From the NCBI RefSeq assembly GCF_029168945.1, contig NC_083604.1, positions 28,949,686-29,013,685 on the forward strand: 64,000 bases of DNA, in the 5' to 3' direction. The notes beneath the pieces were generated by a model. The model was not told the origin of the DNA. It saw nothing but the letters and a program-made list of their open reading frames with translations, and ran no database searches. This DNA comes from Cannabis sativa. Taxonomy: Eukaryota > Streptophyta > Magnoliopsida > Rosales > Cannabaceae. Position numbers and translations under genes: made by a program. This document shows, in pieces, positions 11,950 to 23,009 of the stretch (position 1 is the first letter of the stretch; each line of letters opens with the position of its first letter).

Positions 11950-12063
11950 AATCATGAAATAAATCATGTGAACCATGCAACATTAAATGTTATTTCTGAT
12001 CTATATTAATAAGTAAATCTGATTATATTGAAATGAGTTTTATTTAGGGCATAAAACCCAACA
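11950..12063 (-). repeat. Truncated 3' LTR of copia A
   Basis: The 114 bases ending AAACCCAACA match 34685-34798 without a visible difference. The remaining 1.8 kb of the LTR is absent to the left. The sequence immediately left includes CTCCCACTTG at about 11936-11945, a short echo of the purine-tract complement found just inside the LTR, which suggests the truncation involved recombination at that motif. Confidence 0.85.
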
Positions 12064-14023
12064 AACTCCCACTTGCACTAATATAAAACAAAAAGTGCGT
12101 TTCAAATAATCTCAACACCTTGATATACAAATCAAGTGTAGTAGTAGTAAACTCCTCGTAATAGGATCTGAAAGGTTGAATTAACCACAACCTTTTCTCC
12201 ACTATTACTCTTCCTTTAATCACAAAATCATTGATAATGTGAAATTCCTCTCTATATGTCTGCTCTCTTGGGATACTGGATTCTATATCTTTGGCAACTA
12301 CTTTTGGTTAATCAGAAAATTAACACTAGTAGTTTAAGGCAATTTGGAATGATGCCAAAAATGTATAGAACTTTCCTTAGACTGAATAAGTACCTTTCCT
12401 GCAGCTTTAACATTCAGTCTCTCTCTGGTAGATCTAGAGACTTCAGATAGGTTTTTACACTTCTCCAAAATCACTATTCCACCCCCAGAGTAATCACCAT
12501 CTTATCAGAAATATTTACTAGCACATAGGCAAATTTCAAAATCTGATATGGTGTAGTCTAAGAGTTTTAAACACACCCTTATAGACTAACATATAGTTCC
12601 TCTTCTTAATCTTAGGATTTACTTGATTGTCTTCCAATGTTCTTCTCCTGGATTAATCTGATACCTACTCATTACTCCCACTCAACAGCAGGTGTCTGGT
12701 CTAAGGCATACAAAAGCATATCTAAGACCTCTCACTGTTGATTTGAGAAATTCTTTCATGGCTTTATCTTTTCTGGAATAGTTGAGACTTTTCCTTAGAT
12801 AAATAAAATCTATACCTAAGAAGTTGTGAAGCTTCTATAGATTGCCATTAGAAAGAAAATGCTTCAGCATCTTACTAAAGTAAGTTGCTTGCATTAGAGT
12901 AAGTAATTACCAGGTATACCATAAGCCATAGGTTTAGATAAACTCAAACCTATAATACTAGGAACAGGAAGTTTTGTTAAGTCCATAGAATGGACTTATA
13001 AACGAAAATTTCCTTTTATGTCCTTGTAATAGAAAACTTTAGGTTATTCCATGTGAATGGATTAAACCATAGTTCTATTGGCTTTTCTTCTTAGTTTCTT
13101 ATCTTGACAATCCATTACTTGTTTAAACTCACAATGGATTTTAATCACTAGTGTCTCCCAAGTCATAAGAAGGGGAGTTCCTAGAAACTCTCCCACTACG
13201 ACAAGGTACCGTGAATTATGTCGAAGAATACTAAATGGTATTAACCTCTTTGGTTGTGACAAGACAACAGAGGCAGTGGGATCATCATATGTTATAGTAG
13301 TATTTGTTTGAACAAACACTTTCTTATCTATTGACAATGGGATGGTCCACCCCTAATCACTTAGAATAGCTAACAAACCATGGTTAACAGTTCTAGCTTT
13401 TCTTAAGATTTGATTAGGTCATCCATGAATCTAGTAATGATTTACATTAAGTACCCAACAATTACATCATTCTGAAATTGTATTACCATAGAAGGATTTA
13501 GGCAACGACTAGTTACTAATCATCAACATGCAACTCGAAATTTCTGGGGAGGTAAGTTTGGATATAATTCAAAAATCAATTTAGTGATCTTTGAACTGCA
13601 TATCTACTAACTATTTCTCCACCCCTATCAGTTTGCAAGATCTATAACCACTTACCTTAATGGTTTTAACCATTGCAAGAAATTAATGAAATTTTTCAAA
13701 CATTTCAAATTTCTTTGCTAAAAGGTATAATCTAGAGTTATCGTTTTAAGAATACAACGAAAAACTCATATCCACCCCTGAATGTACATCCATCTGCGAA
13801 TGAGATGAACTACTTTCAGTGGATATAGGCATATTAACTCTTTACAGAGATTGATCTTGTCAAATCCACTATGAACAAGATACAAATGCCATAGATTAAA
13901 AAAAAATGTGGTAGTGTCTATGATGACATAGGTTTAGTTAGGTCAAAGAGTTCTTAGAATACTGCAAGTGGATCCTGGTCACAGAATACCTAACTCATAT
14001 TCTATACAGTTTTAATCCATTAT
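12064..14023 (-). other. 3' internal region of copia A, no readable pol
   Basis: It begins with AACTCCCACTT, the complement of a purine-rich plus-strand primer (AAGTGGGAGTT). Blocks resemble the 3' internal part of copy C (for example CCACCCCTATCAG at 13621 and at 49866, and ATCAAGTGTAGTA near 12131 and 48650). A 91-codon minus frame at 13062-13337 is the longest, but it shows no copia RT, RNase H or integrase motif. I treat this as non-coding. Confidence 0.6.
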
Positions 14024-14037
14024 TAGAAGATAGATAT
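14024..14037. repeat. Target-site duplication of the LINE, left copy
   Basis: TAGAAGATAGATAT is repeated at 28594-28607. The 14-bp exact match on both sides of the LINE shows target-primed insertion into copia A. Confidence 0.93.
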
Positions 14038-14340
14038 ATATATTTTTTTTTGATCAATCAGTAAGTTCATTATCACTAGAAAAATTACACACTACCAGCA
14101 CCTCAGCCGAGGCCTGCACAAGTAATCTATACATCAACTGACTATGAGATTCCTTGATCTCTATAATCTATACCTGCTATTTACACTATAAACTTCCTTT
14201 ACAACACCTTTACAACACCTTATGGTAACACACTGAACTTCCTGGACATTTAAAACAACCTGCTAACCACAAACAACCAAACTGGCAGCAGTAACTAGCA
14301 GAAATGTCGACAGCACCAGGAAAAAACAGAAGCAGGTTTT

Positions 14341-15793
14341 TCACCTCCTGAAATTCAAATTTAAAAACCAATCCTTGTCGCTTTGTTTGGTTTTGCTTGG
14401 CCAACAGCTCAGTACTCTAAATTCCACATCCTCTATTGATTTCCTCACCACCTGCTCAACTGAAACTTGCTCAGAATTCCACAAAACTCCATTCCGGACT
14501 TGCCAAATCTGATATACAACAGCAGCTGATAAAACAGCTTTTCGAAATCTACTAATCTTTGCTCTTCCAATCCACCTAATCAACTTGTTCAATTCCATTG
14601 TTTCCACTCCCCAGTTCAGTCTAACTTTAATTTCAGCTAAGCAAGTATGAGAAAACGAACAGAGAAAAAATAGGTGCTTAGAGGTTTCAGTTTGATTACT
14701 ACACAACAAGCATGAATCTTCCCCAATAATGTTCATTCTATGCAGCCTCTCTCTAGTTTTGAGTCTATCCTGTATAGCAATCCACAAACAATAGCTATGT
14801 CTAGGGATATTTAGTCTATTCCATACCTCATGACTCCAATTCACTTTGTCTTTTAATGGACAAAGAGCTTTGTAACCATTAGAGATCCGATAAGGAGTAG
14901 TTGAAACTTGTTGAATATCCATAACTTCTAAGACTTGGTTTTTGACAGCCACCAATCTTTTCCAATACCAACTGGCTTGAGAAGAAGCTTGATAGCTCCA
15001 CCAATCCACTCCTTTCATGTACACACAATGTATCCACCTAATCCACAAGTTATCTTCTTTATTCGCAATTGCCCAAACATATTTAATCATCGCTGCTGTA
15101 TTCCATTCGGCAATCTTTTTTAGGCCAATCCCCCCAGCTTTCTTTGGTTGGCAAAGCCTTTCCCAAGCTATAGGGGCCGCCCCCACTGACACATGATGAC
15201 CCTTCCACAAATAGGCTCGACAAATTGCCTCAATATCTCTAATTGTCTTCTTAGGTAACACCATAATTTGACTCCAGTATGAGTGAATGGACATAAGAAC
15301 CGATTGAACTAGTACAACCCTTCCAGCAAGAGACAAGTTCCTTGAACTCCAAATCTTGATCCTGGCTGTCATCTTCTCAGCTAATACAGCACATTCTTTC
15401 CCTGAAATTCTTTTAGCACAAATAGGGATACCTAAGTATTTGAAAGGTACCTCTTTTTAGCAAAATCCGGAACAATCAGTGATGCGTTGAATCTCATTCT
15501 CAGACATACCACAACAATAAATTGCAGACTTATGAGGATTCGGATGGAGTCCAGAAGAACTTGAAAATAACTTCAGGCCTTGGAGGACATAATATATGCT
15601 CTTAAAATCTCCATGACAGAACATAATGACATCATCAGCAAACATGAGATGATTCAGCTTCAGCTCAGCACACCTTTCATGAAATTTGAACTCCGAGTTA
15701 GAACCTATCTTCAAGAGGATTCTTGAGAGATACTCCATTCCTAGAACAAATAGGAGAGGAGACATTGGATCACCCTGCCTTAGCCCTCTTTTC
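14341..15793 (-). pseudogene. LINE ORF2, C-terminal part (RT fingers-palm end, thumb, zf-RVT)
   Basis: This is the second piece of the LINE ORF2, cut off from the first by the gypsy element. From right to left it reads [20 protein letters not shown], then the RT active site [14 protein letters not shown] (FADD), the thumb, and MTARIKIWSSRNLSLAGR from 15372. A zf-RVT domain lies near the end (WNRLNIPRHSYCLWIAIQDR, then CLLC and SKHLFFLC). A TAA at 15457-15459 interrupts the otherwise continuous frame between SGFC and KEVPFKYLGIP. The protein would end at 14341 without an RNase H domain. The frame matches that of the N-terminal piece across the insertion. Confidence 0.92.
15789..15793. repeat. 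Target-site duplication TTTTC of the gypsy element, left copy
   Basis: TTTTC lies directly before the LTR start (TGTAACACCC). The partner copy is at 25245-25249. The site is inside LINE ORF2. Confidence 0.93.
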
Positions 15794-18036
15794 TGTAACA
15801 CCCTAACTAATTTAGGCGTATTACGTGATTTTTAAACGTACTGTGCAGCTCGTTGCTAATCAACGAGGTTTATGGAAAAACGTGATTAATTAAAATTTTG
15901 CTTTTTCATTAAACTTATAAACCATTTTACCAAAAAGTCTCGGGATCCCGATTTATAAAAATATTTACAAACGTTTTTGCTATTCAACTTTTACATCAAA
16001 ATAAGGTCATCTAACGACCGTTACAAAAATCTCAGCCCTGCGGTCCCGAGGATCGTACGCTCCAGGCCTAACCGCCCCGACATGTACAATCCCATAAGCT
16101 CGCTCACGGTCCATCAGCAACTGCCTTGCCTTTACCTACACATGAACGTAAACTGTGAGTCGACAGACTCAGTAAGAAAAGCATACTAATATCATACGCA
16201 AAACTGACTGCCGTGTCCAACACGATACTGAGTCCCGCTACTGCCATGTCCAACATGGTACTGAGCACTACTGCCATGTCCAACATGGTACTGAGTTTTG
16301 AACGTTCAGGGGACGGTACTATTGACAAGTATCCTCCTGATCGGTCGAACCGGTCATACTCCGCCGCTTGGTCATACTCCGGCTGTACCGACGGGATAGG
16401 TCAATAGCACGAACCACCAACTAGTGTCGGCCCCTGATCGGTCGGAGCCGGTCATACTCATTCTTGGTCATACTCCGGCCTGTCTGCAGACGTGACGGGG
16501 TTGGGTGGTTCGAAGCCTAAATACATATCTAATGTAAACTAACAAAGCTTCCTACATGCACGCTAAACATGTAAACTACATATGCATACTGTTATACTAA
16601 TCTTACCTGGATTCCGATTTCAGGTGTGCCGGTCAACCTGACTGGAACTGAAGCTGAACGGCGGATTACTGGCTCCTAAACCATAAAAATCACAACGCTA
16701 TAAGTGACACGCTAAATCACTTCCCGGGGACTAAAACTCGAAACTAAAAGTTTCCCTATCGATAAAAAGCATGGCAATACCCCTAAAAACCCAAAAACGA
16801 GGAAAACTAGGGTTCTGAAAAATCCCCAACCGGAAGACCGGTTGCCCAACCGGAATTCCGGTTCTGGAAAAATCTGAACCCCCATCCGGAATTCCGGATG
16901 CTCAACCGGAATTCCGGTTCCTCGCAGGCAGCAACCAAAAATTCACATATCTTGACCAATTCGAACCCAATTGATCCCAAACTTTCCAGACCTGCTCTAT
17001 AGGTCCCAAATGACCATTCCAAGGCCTCAAACCTACCCAGAAACCTCACAAGCAAATTTCACCATTGAAGACCAAGCTTTGAGTTCAAGAACTCAAACTT
17101 GGTTAAACCCACTAGCATGCACCCTAGCCTAGTTAATTCTACTTAACTAAGCATTAAAACACCTCTGCAAACTAACAATAACAACCAGCAATAACACAGA
17201 AACTAAACATAGCATTTTCTCACAAAAATCATCAATTTTCACATATAATTTAAAAGCTTGAACAATCTAGCTACTCATGCTTCACACAACTCATTTAACA
17301 TCAAAAATCATGCTTTGAATCCATAAATTAACAACAAAATCACAGCAGCAAGAACATTTCACAATCACATGCATTTCATCCATTTTCATCATTTTTCTTG
17401 AATAAAACACAAAGGGAAATAAAAGGAATCAAACCTAGACTTGAATTACACTTAGAGGAGGAGAAAATCACAAGCTTTGAAGAGGAAAATCTCTGCCCTA
17501 GCAGCCCAACACCAAACCGAAAAGAGGGAGGAAGAGAGAGCTTTGAGTGATTTTTTCTAATTTCTTTAAAATGACTAAGTGTTGAAATTTGAGAAAAGGG
17601 AAATATAAATCACATAAATCATCTATTTCAGCCAAATAAACACTTAATTAATTATTTATTTTCCATTTCATAAAGTCATAAAAGACAAAATACTAATGGG
17701 GCAAAAAGACCATTTTGCCCCTCTACCAAAAATCACCAAAATCATACTAAAGGGGTATTTTTGGGACATTCTAAATTCCCGGCCATTCCCGACATTCCCA
17801 ATGTCTAAAACCCGTCCCCAAAATACTAACATACTAAGTTGTGATTTCTACTGAGCCAAACGCCGAGTTCCAAAATACCGGACACCGGAAATGCGAAATA
17901 TAAAACTGCTGATGACATAATTATGCATATCTGAATTCCATAAATAACAATGATAAATTATTTAAATAGCTATAAATAATTTCCTGATTAATCATAAATA
18001 ACTGCTAATTTCCAAATTAACTAAGCGGGCTTTACA
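15794..18036 (-). repeat. Gypsy 3' LTR (left copy)
   Basis: The LTR starts TGTAACACCC and ends GGGCTTTACA. It contains three 24-bp units of TGCCATGTCCAACATGGTACTGAG type (16208-16231 diverged, 16242-16265, 16272-16295), repeated GGTCATACTCCGGC blocks (about 16340-16480) and a cluster of 16-bp palindromes (16828-16919). Short minus-strand frames in it are not genes. Confidence 0.95.
16828..16919. repeat. Cluster of 16-bp palindromes in the gypsy LTR
   Basis: Perfect palindromes are AACCGGAATTCCGGTT at 16848-16863 and 16904-16919, and ATCCGGAATTCCGGAT at 16884-16899. A near-palindrome, AACCGGAAGACCGGTT, is at 16828-16843. In the right LTR (about 24040-24127) the first and middle copies have lost perfect symmetry through a substitution and a deletion. 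Confidence 0.93.
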
Positions 18037-18052
18037 ACTATTCCCCCCTTAA
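18037..18052 (-). other. Polypurine tract of the gypsy element
   Basis: On the minus strand the sequence just before the 3' LTR is TAAGGGGGGAATAGT, a purine run suited to plus-strand priming. Confidence 0.8.
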
Positions 18053-18073
18053 AAGGATTTCGTCCCCGAAATC

Positions 18074-19276
18074 TCACCTGAATAACTCTGGATATTGAGC
18101 TCGCATATCTGACTCAAGCTCCCAGGTGGCTTCTTCCACCTTACTGTTTCTCCAGAGAACCTTGACCAACGCTATGGTCTTATTCCGAAGGACTTTATCC
18201 TTTCTATCCAGGATCTGCACTGGCTGTTCCTCATAAGACATATCTGACTGAAGCTGAAGGCTCTCATAACTGAGTATATGAGAGGGGTCTGAAACGTATT
18301 TTCTCAACATTGAGACATGAAATACGTTGTGCACTGCTGATAAAGCTGGAGGCAATGCTAACCGATATGCCACTTGACCTATCTTCTCGAGAATCTCGAA
18401 AGGTCCTGTAAATCTAGGGCATAACTTGCCTCTTTTCCCGAAACGTTTGATCCCCTTCATCGGAGATACTCGCAAAAACACATGGTCCCCTACTCGGAAC
18501 TCAACATCCCTACGTTTCGGATCTGCGTAACTCTTCTGTCTGCTCTGGGAGGCAAGCATTCTAGCTTTAATCTTCTCTATTGCCTCATTGGTCCGCTGAA
18601 CTGACTCTGGACCTAGGTATTTCCTCTCCCCTGTCTCATCCCAGTGGATAGGGGATCTACACTTCCTACCGTACAACAGTTCGTAGGGTGCCATCCCTAT
18701 CGTACTCTGGTAACTGTTGTTGTATGAAAATTCCACTAACGGTAGGTATTTACTCCATGAACCCTCAAAGTCCATAACACAGGCTCTCAGCATATCCTCC
18801 AAAATCTGAATTGTCCTTTCGGACTGACCATCTGTCTGAGGATGGAATGCTGTACTGAATTTTAGCTTCGTACCCATTGCCCGTTGCAAACTCTGCCAAA
18901 ATTTGGAGGTGAATTTCGGATCCCTGTCCGAAACTATAGACTTCGGTACCCCGTGAAGTCTCACTATCTCCCTGACATATAACTCTGCCAACTGATCCAC
19001 TGTAAACGTTGTTCTAACCGGCAGAAAGTGAGCAGATTTCGTAAATCGATCCACCACTACCCAGATGGAGTCATACATACCCGTGGTCCTAGGTAACCCG
19101 ACCACAAAGTCCATCGTAATATCCTCCCATTTCCACTCTGGTAGGGTTAGAGGCTGCAACAACCCTGCTGGTCTCTGATGTTCAGCCTTGATCTGCTGAC
19201 ACGTGAGGCATCTCGAAACGAATTCTACCAAATTCTTCTTCATACCGCTCCACCAGAAGTACGGTTTCAAATCTTG
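18074..19276 (-). pseudogene. Gypsy integrase with chromodomain-like C-terminus
   Basis: The frame is continuous with the RT frame, but a TAA at 19277-19279 separates them. The zinc finger is split: its His pair ([10 protein letters not shown]) lies upstream of the stop and its Cys pair (CLTC) at the start of this piece. The catalytic core shows the first Asp in MDFVVGLPR, the second in VSDRDPKFTSKFWQ and the Glu in HPQTDGQSERTIQ, so the D, D, E triad is intact. The C-terminal segment (PVQILDRKDKVLR, then VLWRNSKVEEATWE) resembles the chromodomain of Tekay/Del-type elements. The piece is 398 codons from its first ATG. The stop replaces what is normally a Tyr codon (TKM-Y-QDLKP). Confidence 0.93.
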
Positions 19277-20662
19277 TTACATCTTGGTGGTGCCGGGATG
19301 TAGAGAATATGGAGTAGAATGAGCCTCCTCAAAGATCTCGTTCCTCAAGTCCACACTGTTCGGGACACAAACCCTGGCTTTATACAAAAGCATCCCACTG
19401 TCTGTCACTGAAAAGTCTTTGGCTTGACCAGCCAATACCTCATCTCGGATCTTCACTAACTCCGGATCTGTCGTCTGAGCAACCTTTATTCTTTCTAACA
19501 GATCAGATTGCAGCGTTAAGTTGTGAAGCTGACCTATCACCAACTCAATGCTGGATCTAACCATATCCTCTGCTAGCTGAGGTGAGATCTGAACCATGCT
19601 AGCCACTTGCCCGGGACCCTTTCTGCTCAGGGCATCGGCCACTACATTGGCTTTCCCGGGATGGTAAAGGATCTCACAATCATAGTCCTTCACTAACTCC
19701 AACCAACGCCTTTGTCTCATGTTCAAATCTTTCTGAGTAAAGAAATACTTGAGACTTTTATGGTCGGTATAGATCTCGCACTTCTCTCCATACAGATAAT
19801 GCCGCCAAATCTTCAGTGCAAAAACCACTGCGGCCAATTCTAAATCATGAGTCGGGTATCGCTGTTCATAATCCTTTAACTGACGGGAGGCATAAGCGAT
19901 AACCCGATCGGCTTGCATCAATACGCACCCCAAACCCTGTTTGGATGCGTCACAATAGACCACGAACTTCTCCTCGTTCGAAGGCAAAGCTAGTACCGGA
20001 GCAGTAATCAATCTCTGTTTCAGCTCCTGAAAACTAGCTTCGCATTTATCTGTCCAGATAAATCGCTGATTCTTCTTCGTAAGCTCGGTTAGGGGCATAG
20101 AAATTTTGGAGAACCCCTCCACGAACCTACGGTAGTACCCAGCTAATCCCAAGAAGCTTCTGATCTCTGTCACTGTCTTCGGTCTCGGCCAATCCCTGAC
20201 GGATTCGATCTTCCCGGGATCCACCTTGATCCCGTCCTTACCCACAATGTGTCCTAGGAAGGACACCTGAGACAACCAGAACTCACATTTCTTGAACTTG
20301 GCGTAGAGTCTATGTTCTCGAAGTCGTTGCAGTACCATCTGAAGATGTAACTCATGCTCCTCTTCTGACTGAGAGTACACGAGGATGTCGTCGATAAACA
20401 CAATCACACAGATATCGAGGAAATCCTTGAATACTCTATTCATCAGGTCCATGAATGCTGCAGGAGCATTGGTTAGTCCGAATGACATAACCAGGAACTC
20501 GTAGTGTCCATACCTAGTGCGGAAAGCCGTCTTTGGAATGTCCTCCTCTCGGATCCTCAACTGATGATAACCCGAACGGAGATCAATCTTAGAAAAGACC
20601 GTCTTCCCCTGAAGCTGATCGAACAAGTCATCGATCCTAGGTAATGGATATTTATTCTTCAC
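19277..20662 (-). CDS. Gypsy reverse transcriptase and RNase H
   Basis: This 461-codon frame holds most of the [20 protein letters not shown] at the start, [14 protein letters not shown] (first catalytic Asp) at about residues 24-37, and the FIDD active site at residues 89-92. The RNase H follows ([17 protein letters not shown] at about 235, then [11 protein letters not shown]), with the linker [17 protein letters not shown] after it. The true start of the RT lies in the gag-protease frame; a single-base frameshift just after IDYRELNK separates them. The apparent ATG at 20662 is internal to the domain. Catalytic residues are present. Confidence 0.95.
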   Translation of the reverse strand: MKNKYPLPRIDDLFDQLQGKTVFSKIDLRSGYHQLRIREEDIPKTAFRTRYGHYEFLVMSFGLTNAPAAFMDLMNRVFKDFLDICVIVFIDDILVYSQSEEEHELHLQMVLQRLREHRLYAKFKKCEFWLSQVSFLGHIVGKDGIKVDPGKIESVRDWPRPKTVTEIRSFLGLAGYYRRFVEGFSKISMPLTELTKKNQRFIWTDKCEASFQELKQRLITAPVLALPSNEEKFVVYCDASKQGLGCVLMQADRVIAYASRQLKDYEQRYPTHDLELAAVVFALKIWRHYLYGEKCEIYTDHKSLKYFFTQKDLNMRQRRWLELVKDYDCEILYHPGKANVVADALSRKGPGQVASMVQISPQLAEDMVRSSIELVIGQLHNLTLQSDLLERIKVAQTTDPELVKIRDEVLAGQAKDFSVTDSGMLLYKARVCVPNSVDLRNEIFEEAHSTPYSLHPGTTKM

Positions 20663-22727
20663 CGTCGGACTTGTTCAACTCTCTGTAGTCGATGCACATC
20701 CTCATAGATCCATCCTTCTTCTTCACGAACAAAACCGGGGCTCCCCAGGGTGACACACTGGGCCGAATGAACCCTATGTCAAGCAACCCTTGGAGCTGAA
20801 TCTTTAACTCCTTAAGTTCAGCTGGAGCCATCCTATACGGGGCTTTAGAAACCGGATCCACCCCTGGTGCCAAGTCAATCACAAAGTCAATCTCCCGATG
20901 AGGTGGTAACCCTGGAAGTTCTTCGGGAAAAACGTCCAAAAATTCCCGAACCACACTGATGTCCTCTGGCCGAATGGTGTCTGGCCGAGTGGTGTCCACC
21001 ACCACGGCCAGAAACCCTAAGCACCCACCGTGCAATAATTCTCTCGCTGACATAGCCGAGATCACCGGGATCCGAGATCCCTGAACCGAACCCACAAATA
21101 CGAACGGTTCTTCACTTTCCGGTTGGAAGACCACCATCTTCCTCTTACAGTCAATGCTCGCCGAATATTTAGATAGGAAATCCATTCCTAAAATAATATC
21201 AAATTCGACTAAGCTCATCTCTATCAGATCAACGCTCAACTCTCTACCATCTATCCTGATCGGCATAGACCTAATCCACCTATTGGAGATAACCAATTCT
21301 CCGCCAGGTAACAGGGTTCCAAACCCTGATTCATATCTATCAAAGGGTCTACCCAACTTACTAAAGACTCTGGCCGCCACATAAGAACGTGTAGCCCCAG
21401 AATCAAACAGCACTGAATAAAGCGAGTCGTTAATAAGAATCTGACCTGTAACAACTGATGGGCTGGCATCTGCATCAGCCTGCGTGATCGCGAATACCCT
21501 GGCTGGAGTGGGTATCGCTGGAGCCCTCGGTGCCTCTGACCGGAGCTGGGGACATTCCCTCTTGAAGTGCCCGGGCATGCCACAATGAAAGCATCCCTGC
21601 CCCTTGCACTCTCCCCGATGGTGCCTCTTGCAGCTAGGGCACTCTGGATAGGAGAAGCGAGTCTCATTACCACCAGGACGACTCCCTCTGTTCTGGTTCC
21701 CCCGGAACCTCTTGTTCTGACTCGAGCCGCCGGAAGCAGTGGGTGCCCTCTTCCTCTGATCAATGGCCGAACCACTACTCCCCCTGCTAAATCCTGATGC
21801 AGGAGGGGTAGGAGCTCCGCCACCAACCGGAGTACTGGCTGAATCTGACATACATCCCACTGCGCCCTCAGCTCGCAGTGCCTTCTCCACCATCTGAGCG
21901 TAGGTGGTGCTGTCGTCAGTGGTAATCATCAGGTCATGCCTGATCTTGGGATTCAACCCGTCCAGATACTTCTCCTTTCTGCTGAAGTCGGTTGGCACAA
22001 TTCCCGAGGCTAACCTCGCCAACCGGTCAAACTGAGTAGTATACTCAGTGACGCTCATGTTCTCCCGCTGGGTCAGGTGAACGAACTCTTTCCTCTTGGC
22101 GCTTCTAACCGCCTCATTGTAGTACTTCGCGTTGAAGAGTTCTTGGAACCTCTCCCAAGTCATGGTGGTGACGTCATGGATCTGAGACACCATGTCCCAC
22201 CATACCAGGGCGTCCTCCTGGAACTGAAATGTGGCGCACACCACTCTGTCGTTGCCGGTGACACCCATAAAGTTCAAGATTCTGGTGATCACCGTAAGCC
22301 ACTGCTCGGCTTTCGACACATCTGGACCTCCCAGGAATACCGGAGGTGCTTGCTTCCGGAACCGCTCATATAAAGGTTCCAATCTGTGGGCCGCCACTAC
22401 CATCTCGGCCTGGGCAGCAGGGGCAGGTGCCGCTGGAACTACTGGCACTGGAACTGCAGGAGCACCCTGCTGTCTCAACCTCTGAATCTCGAGGTCTTGC
22501 TCTTCGATCCTGGCTTGCATCTCCGCAAACCGTAACTCCCAGTTCGGGGCTCCCTGATCGGCTGGGGGAGCCTGGGCAGCCTGTGGCGGGTTCTCATCAC
22601 CCCGACCACGAGCCCTGCCTCGGGGACCTCTACCTCGGCCCCTAGCAGGTGGGGGAAACCGAGCTCCCTCTCCCTGATTCGACCCCACGGAGTTGCCTCG
22701 ACTCCTGGTAGTCCGCCTGGCGTCCAT
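20652..22727 (-). CDS. Gypsy gag, protease and RT N-terminus
   Basis: The 691-codon frame begins with an Arg/Gly/Pro-rich segment ([13 protein letters not shown]) and a short coiled coil (about 70-85). It continues into a retrotransposon gag domain (about 125-270; [18 protein letters not shown], then [10 protein letters not shown]) and a zinc knuckle, [14 protein letters not shown] (C-x2-C-x4-H-x4-C). The aspartic protease follows, with active site [12 protein letters not shown], then the RT start ([39 protein letters not shown]). The frame runs out at KSDGEE after a one-base indel relative to the downstream frame. Gag and protease themselves look intact. Confidence 0.95.
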   Translation of the reverse strand: MDARRTTRSRGNSVGSNQGEGARFPPPARGRGRGPRGRARGRGDENPPQAAQAPPADQGAPNWELRFAEMQARIEEQDLEIQRLRQQGAPAVPVPVVPAAPAPAAQAEMVVAAHRLEPLYERFRKQAPPVFLGGPDVSKAEQWLTVITRILNFMGVTGNDRVVCATFQFQEDALVWWDMVSQIHDVTTMTWERFQELFNAKYYNEAVRSAKRKEFVHLTQRENMSVTEYTTQFDRLARLASGIVPTDFSRKEKYLDGLNPKIRHDLMITTDDSTTYAQMVEKALRAEGAVGCMSDSASTPVGGGAPTPPASGFSRGSSGSAIDQRKRAPTASGGSSQNKRFRGNQNRGSRPGGNETRFSYPECPSCKRHHRGECKGQGCFHCGMPGHFKRECPQLRSEAPRAPAIPTPARVFAITQADADASPSVVTGQILINDSLYSVLFDSGATRSYVAARVFSKLGRPFDRYESGFGTLLPGGELVISNRWIRSMPIRIDGRELSVDLIEMSLVEFDIILGMDFLSKYSASIDCKRKMVVFQPESEEPFVFVGSVQGSRIPVISAMSARELLHGGCLGFLAVVVDTTRPDTIRPEDISVVREFLDVFPEELPGLPPHREIDFVIDLAPGVDPVSKAPYRMAPAELKELKIQLQGLLDIGFIRPSVSPWGAPVLFVKKKDGSMRMCIDYRELNKSDGEE

Positions 22728-22994
22728 CTAGTTAGAACCGCCTACGAAACCAAGAGTTGGCATATCAGGTCGTATTCAAGGCGAGCTTACTAATGCCGCT
22801 TAATTTGGAAATTAGAAATGAAACATGCGCCTATTCTACTATCAGGCTACTAACATGCTTCCTAACAGGCTTTTCTTTTTCATAACTGAATAAAATAAAC
22901 TACTAAAGCAATAAAGGCTTACTGAACCGTGAACCGAGCTAACTGCTGATGATGATTGTACATGTCGTGACGATCTTCGGAAGACAACCTGGCG

Positions 22995-23006
22995 GCTCTG
23001 ATACCA
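22995..23006 (-). other. Primer-binding site (tRNA-iMet) of the gypsy element
   Basis: On the minus strand it reads TGGTATCAGAGC, complementary to the 3' end of plant initiator tRNA-Met and 3 bases inside the 5' LTR boundary. Confidence 0.93.
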
Positions 23007-23009
23007 AGT

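Noticed and set aside
13062..13337. Copia pol remnant on the minus strand
   Set aside because: The 91-codon frame shows no RT, RNase H or integrase motif; similarity to copia coding sequence was not convincing.
16104..16407. Repetitive short frames in the gypsy LTR (MSNTILSPATAMSNMVLS type)
   Set aside because: Translation of 24-bp LTR repeats; recurs in the other LTR and lacks any domain.
20652..22727. Plus-strand frames inside the gypsy gag region (for example 21154-21384, 22231-22645)
   Set aside because: Shadows of a long, domain-rich minus-strand frame.
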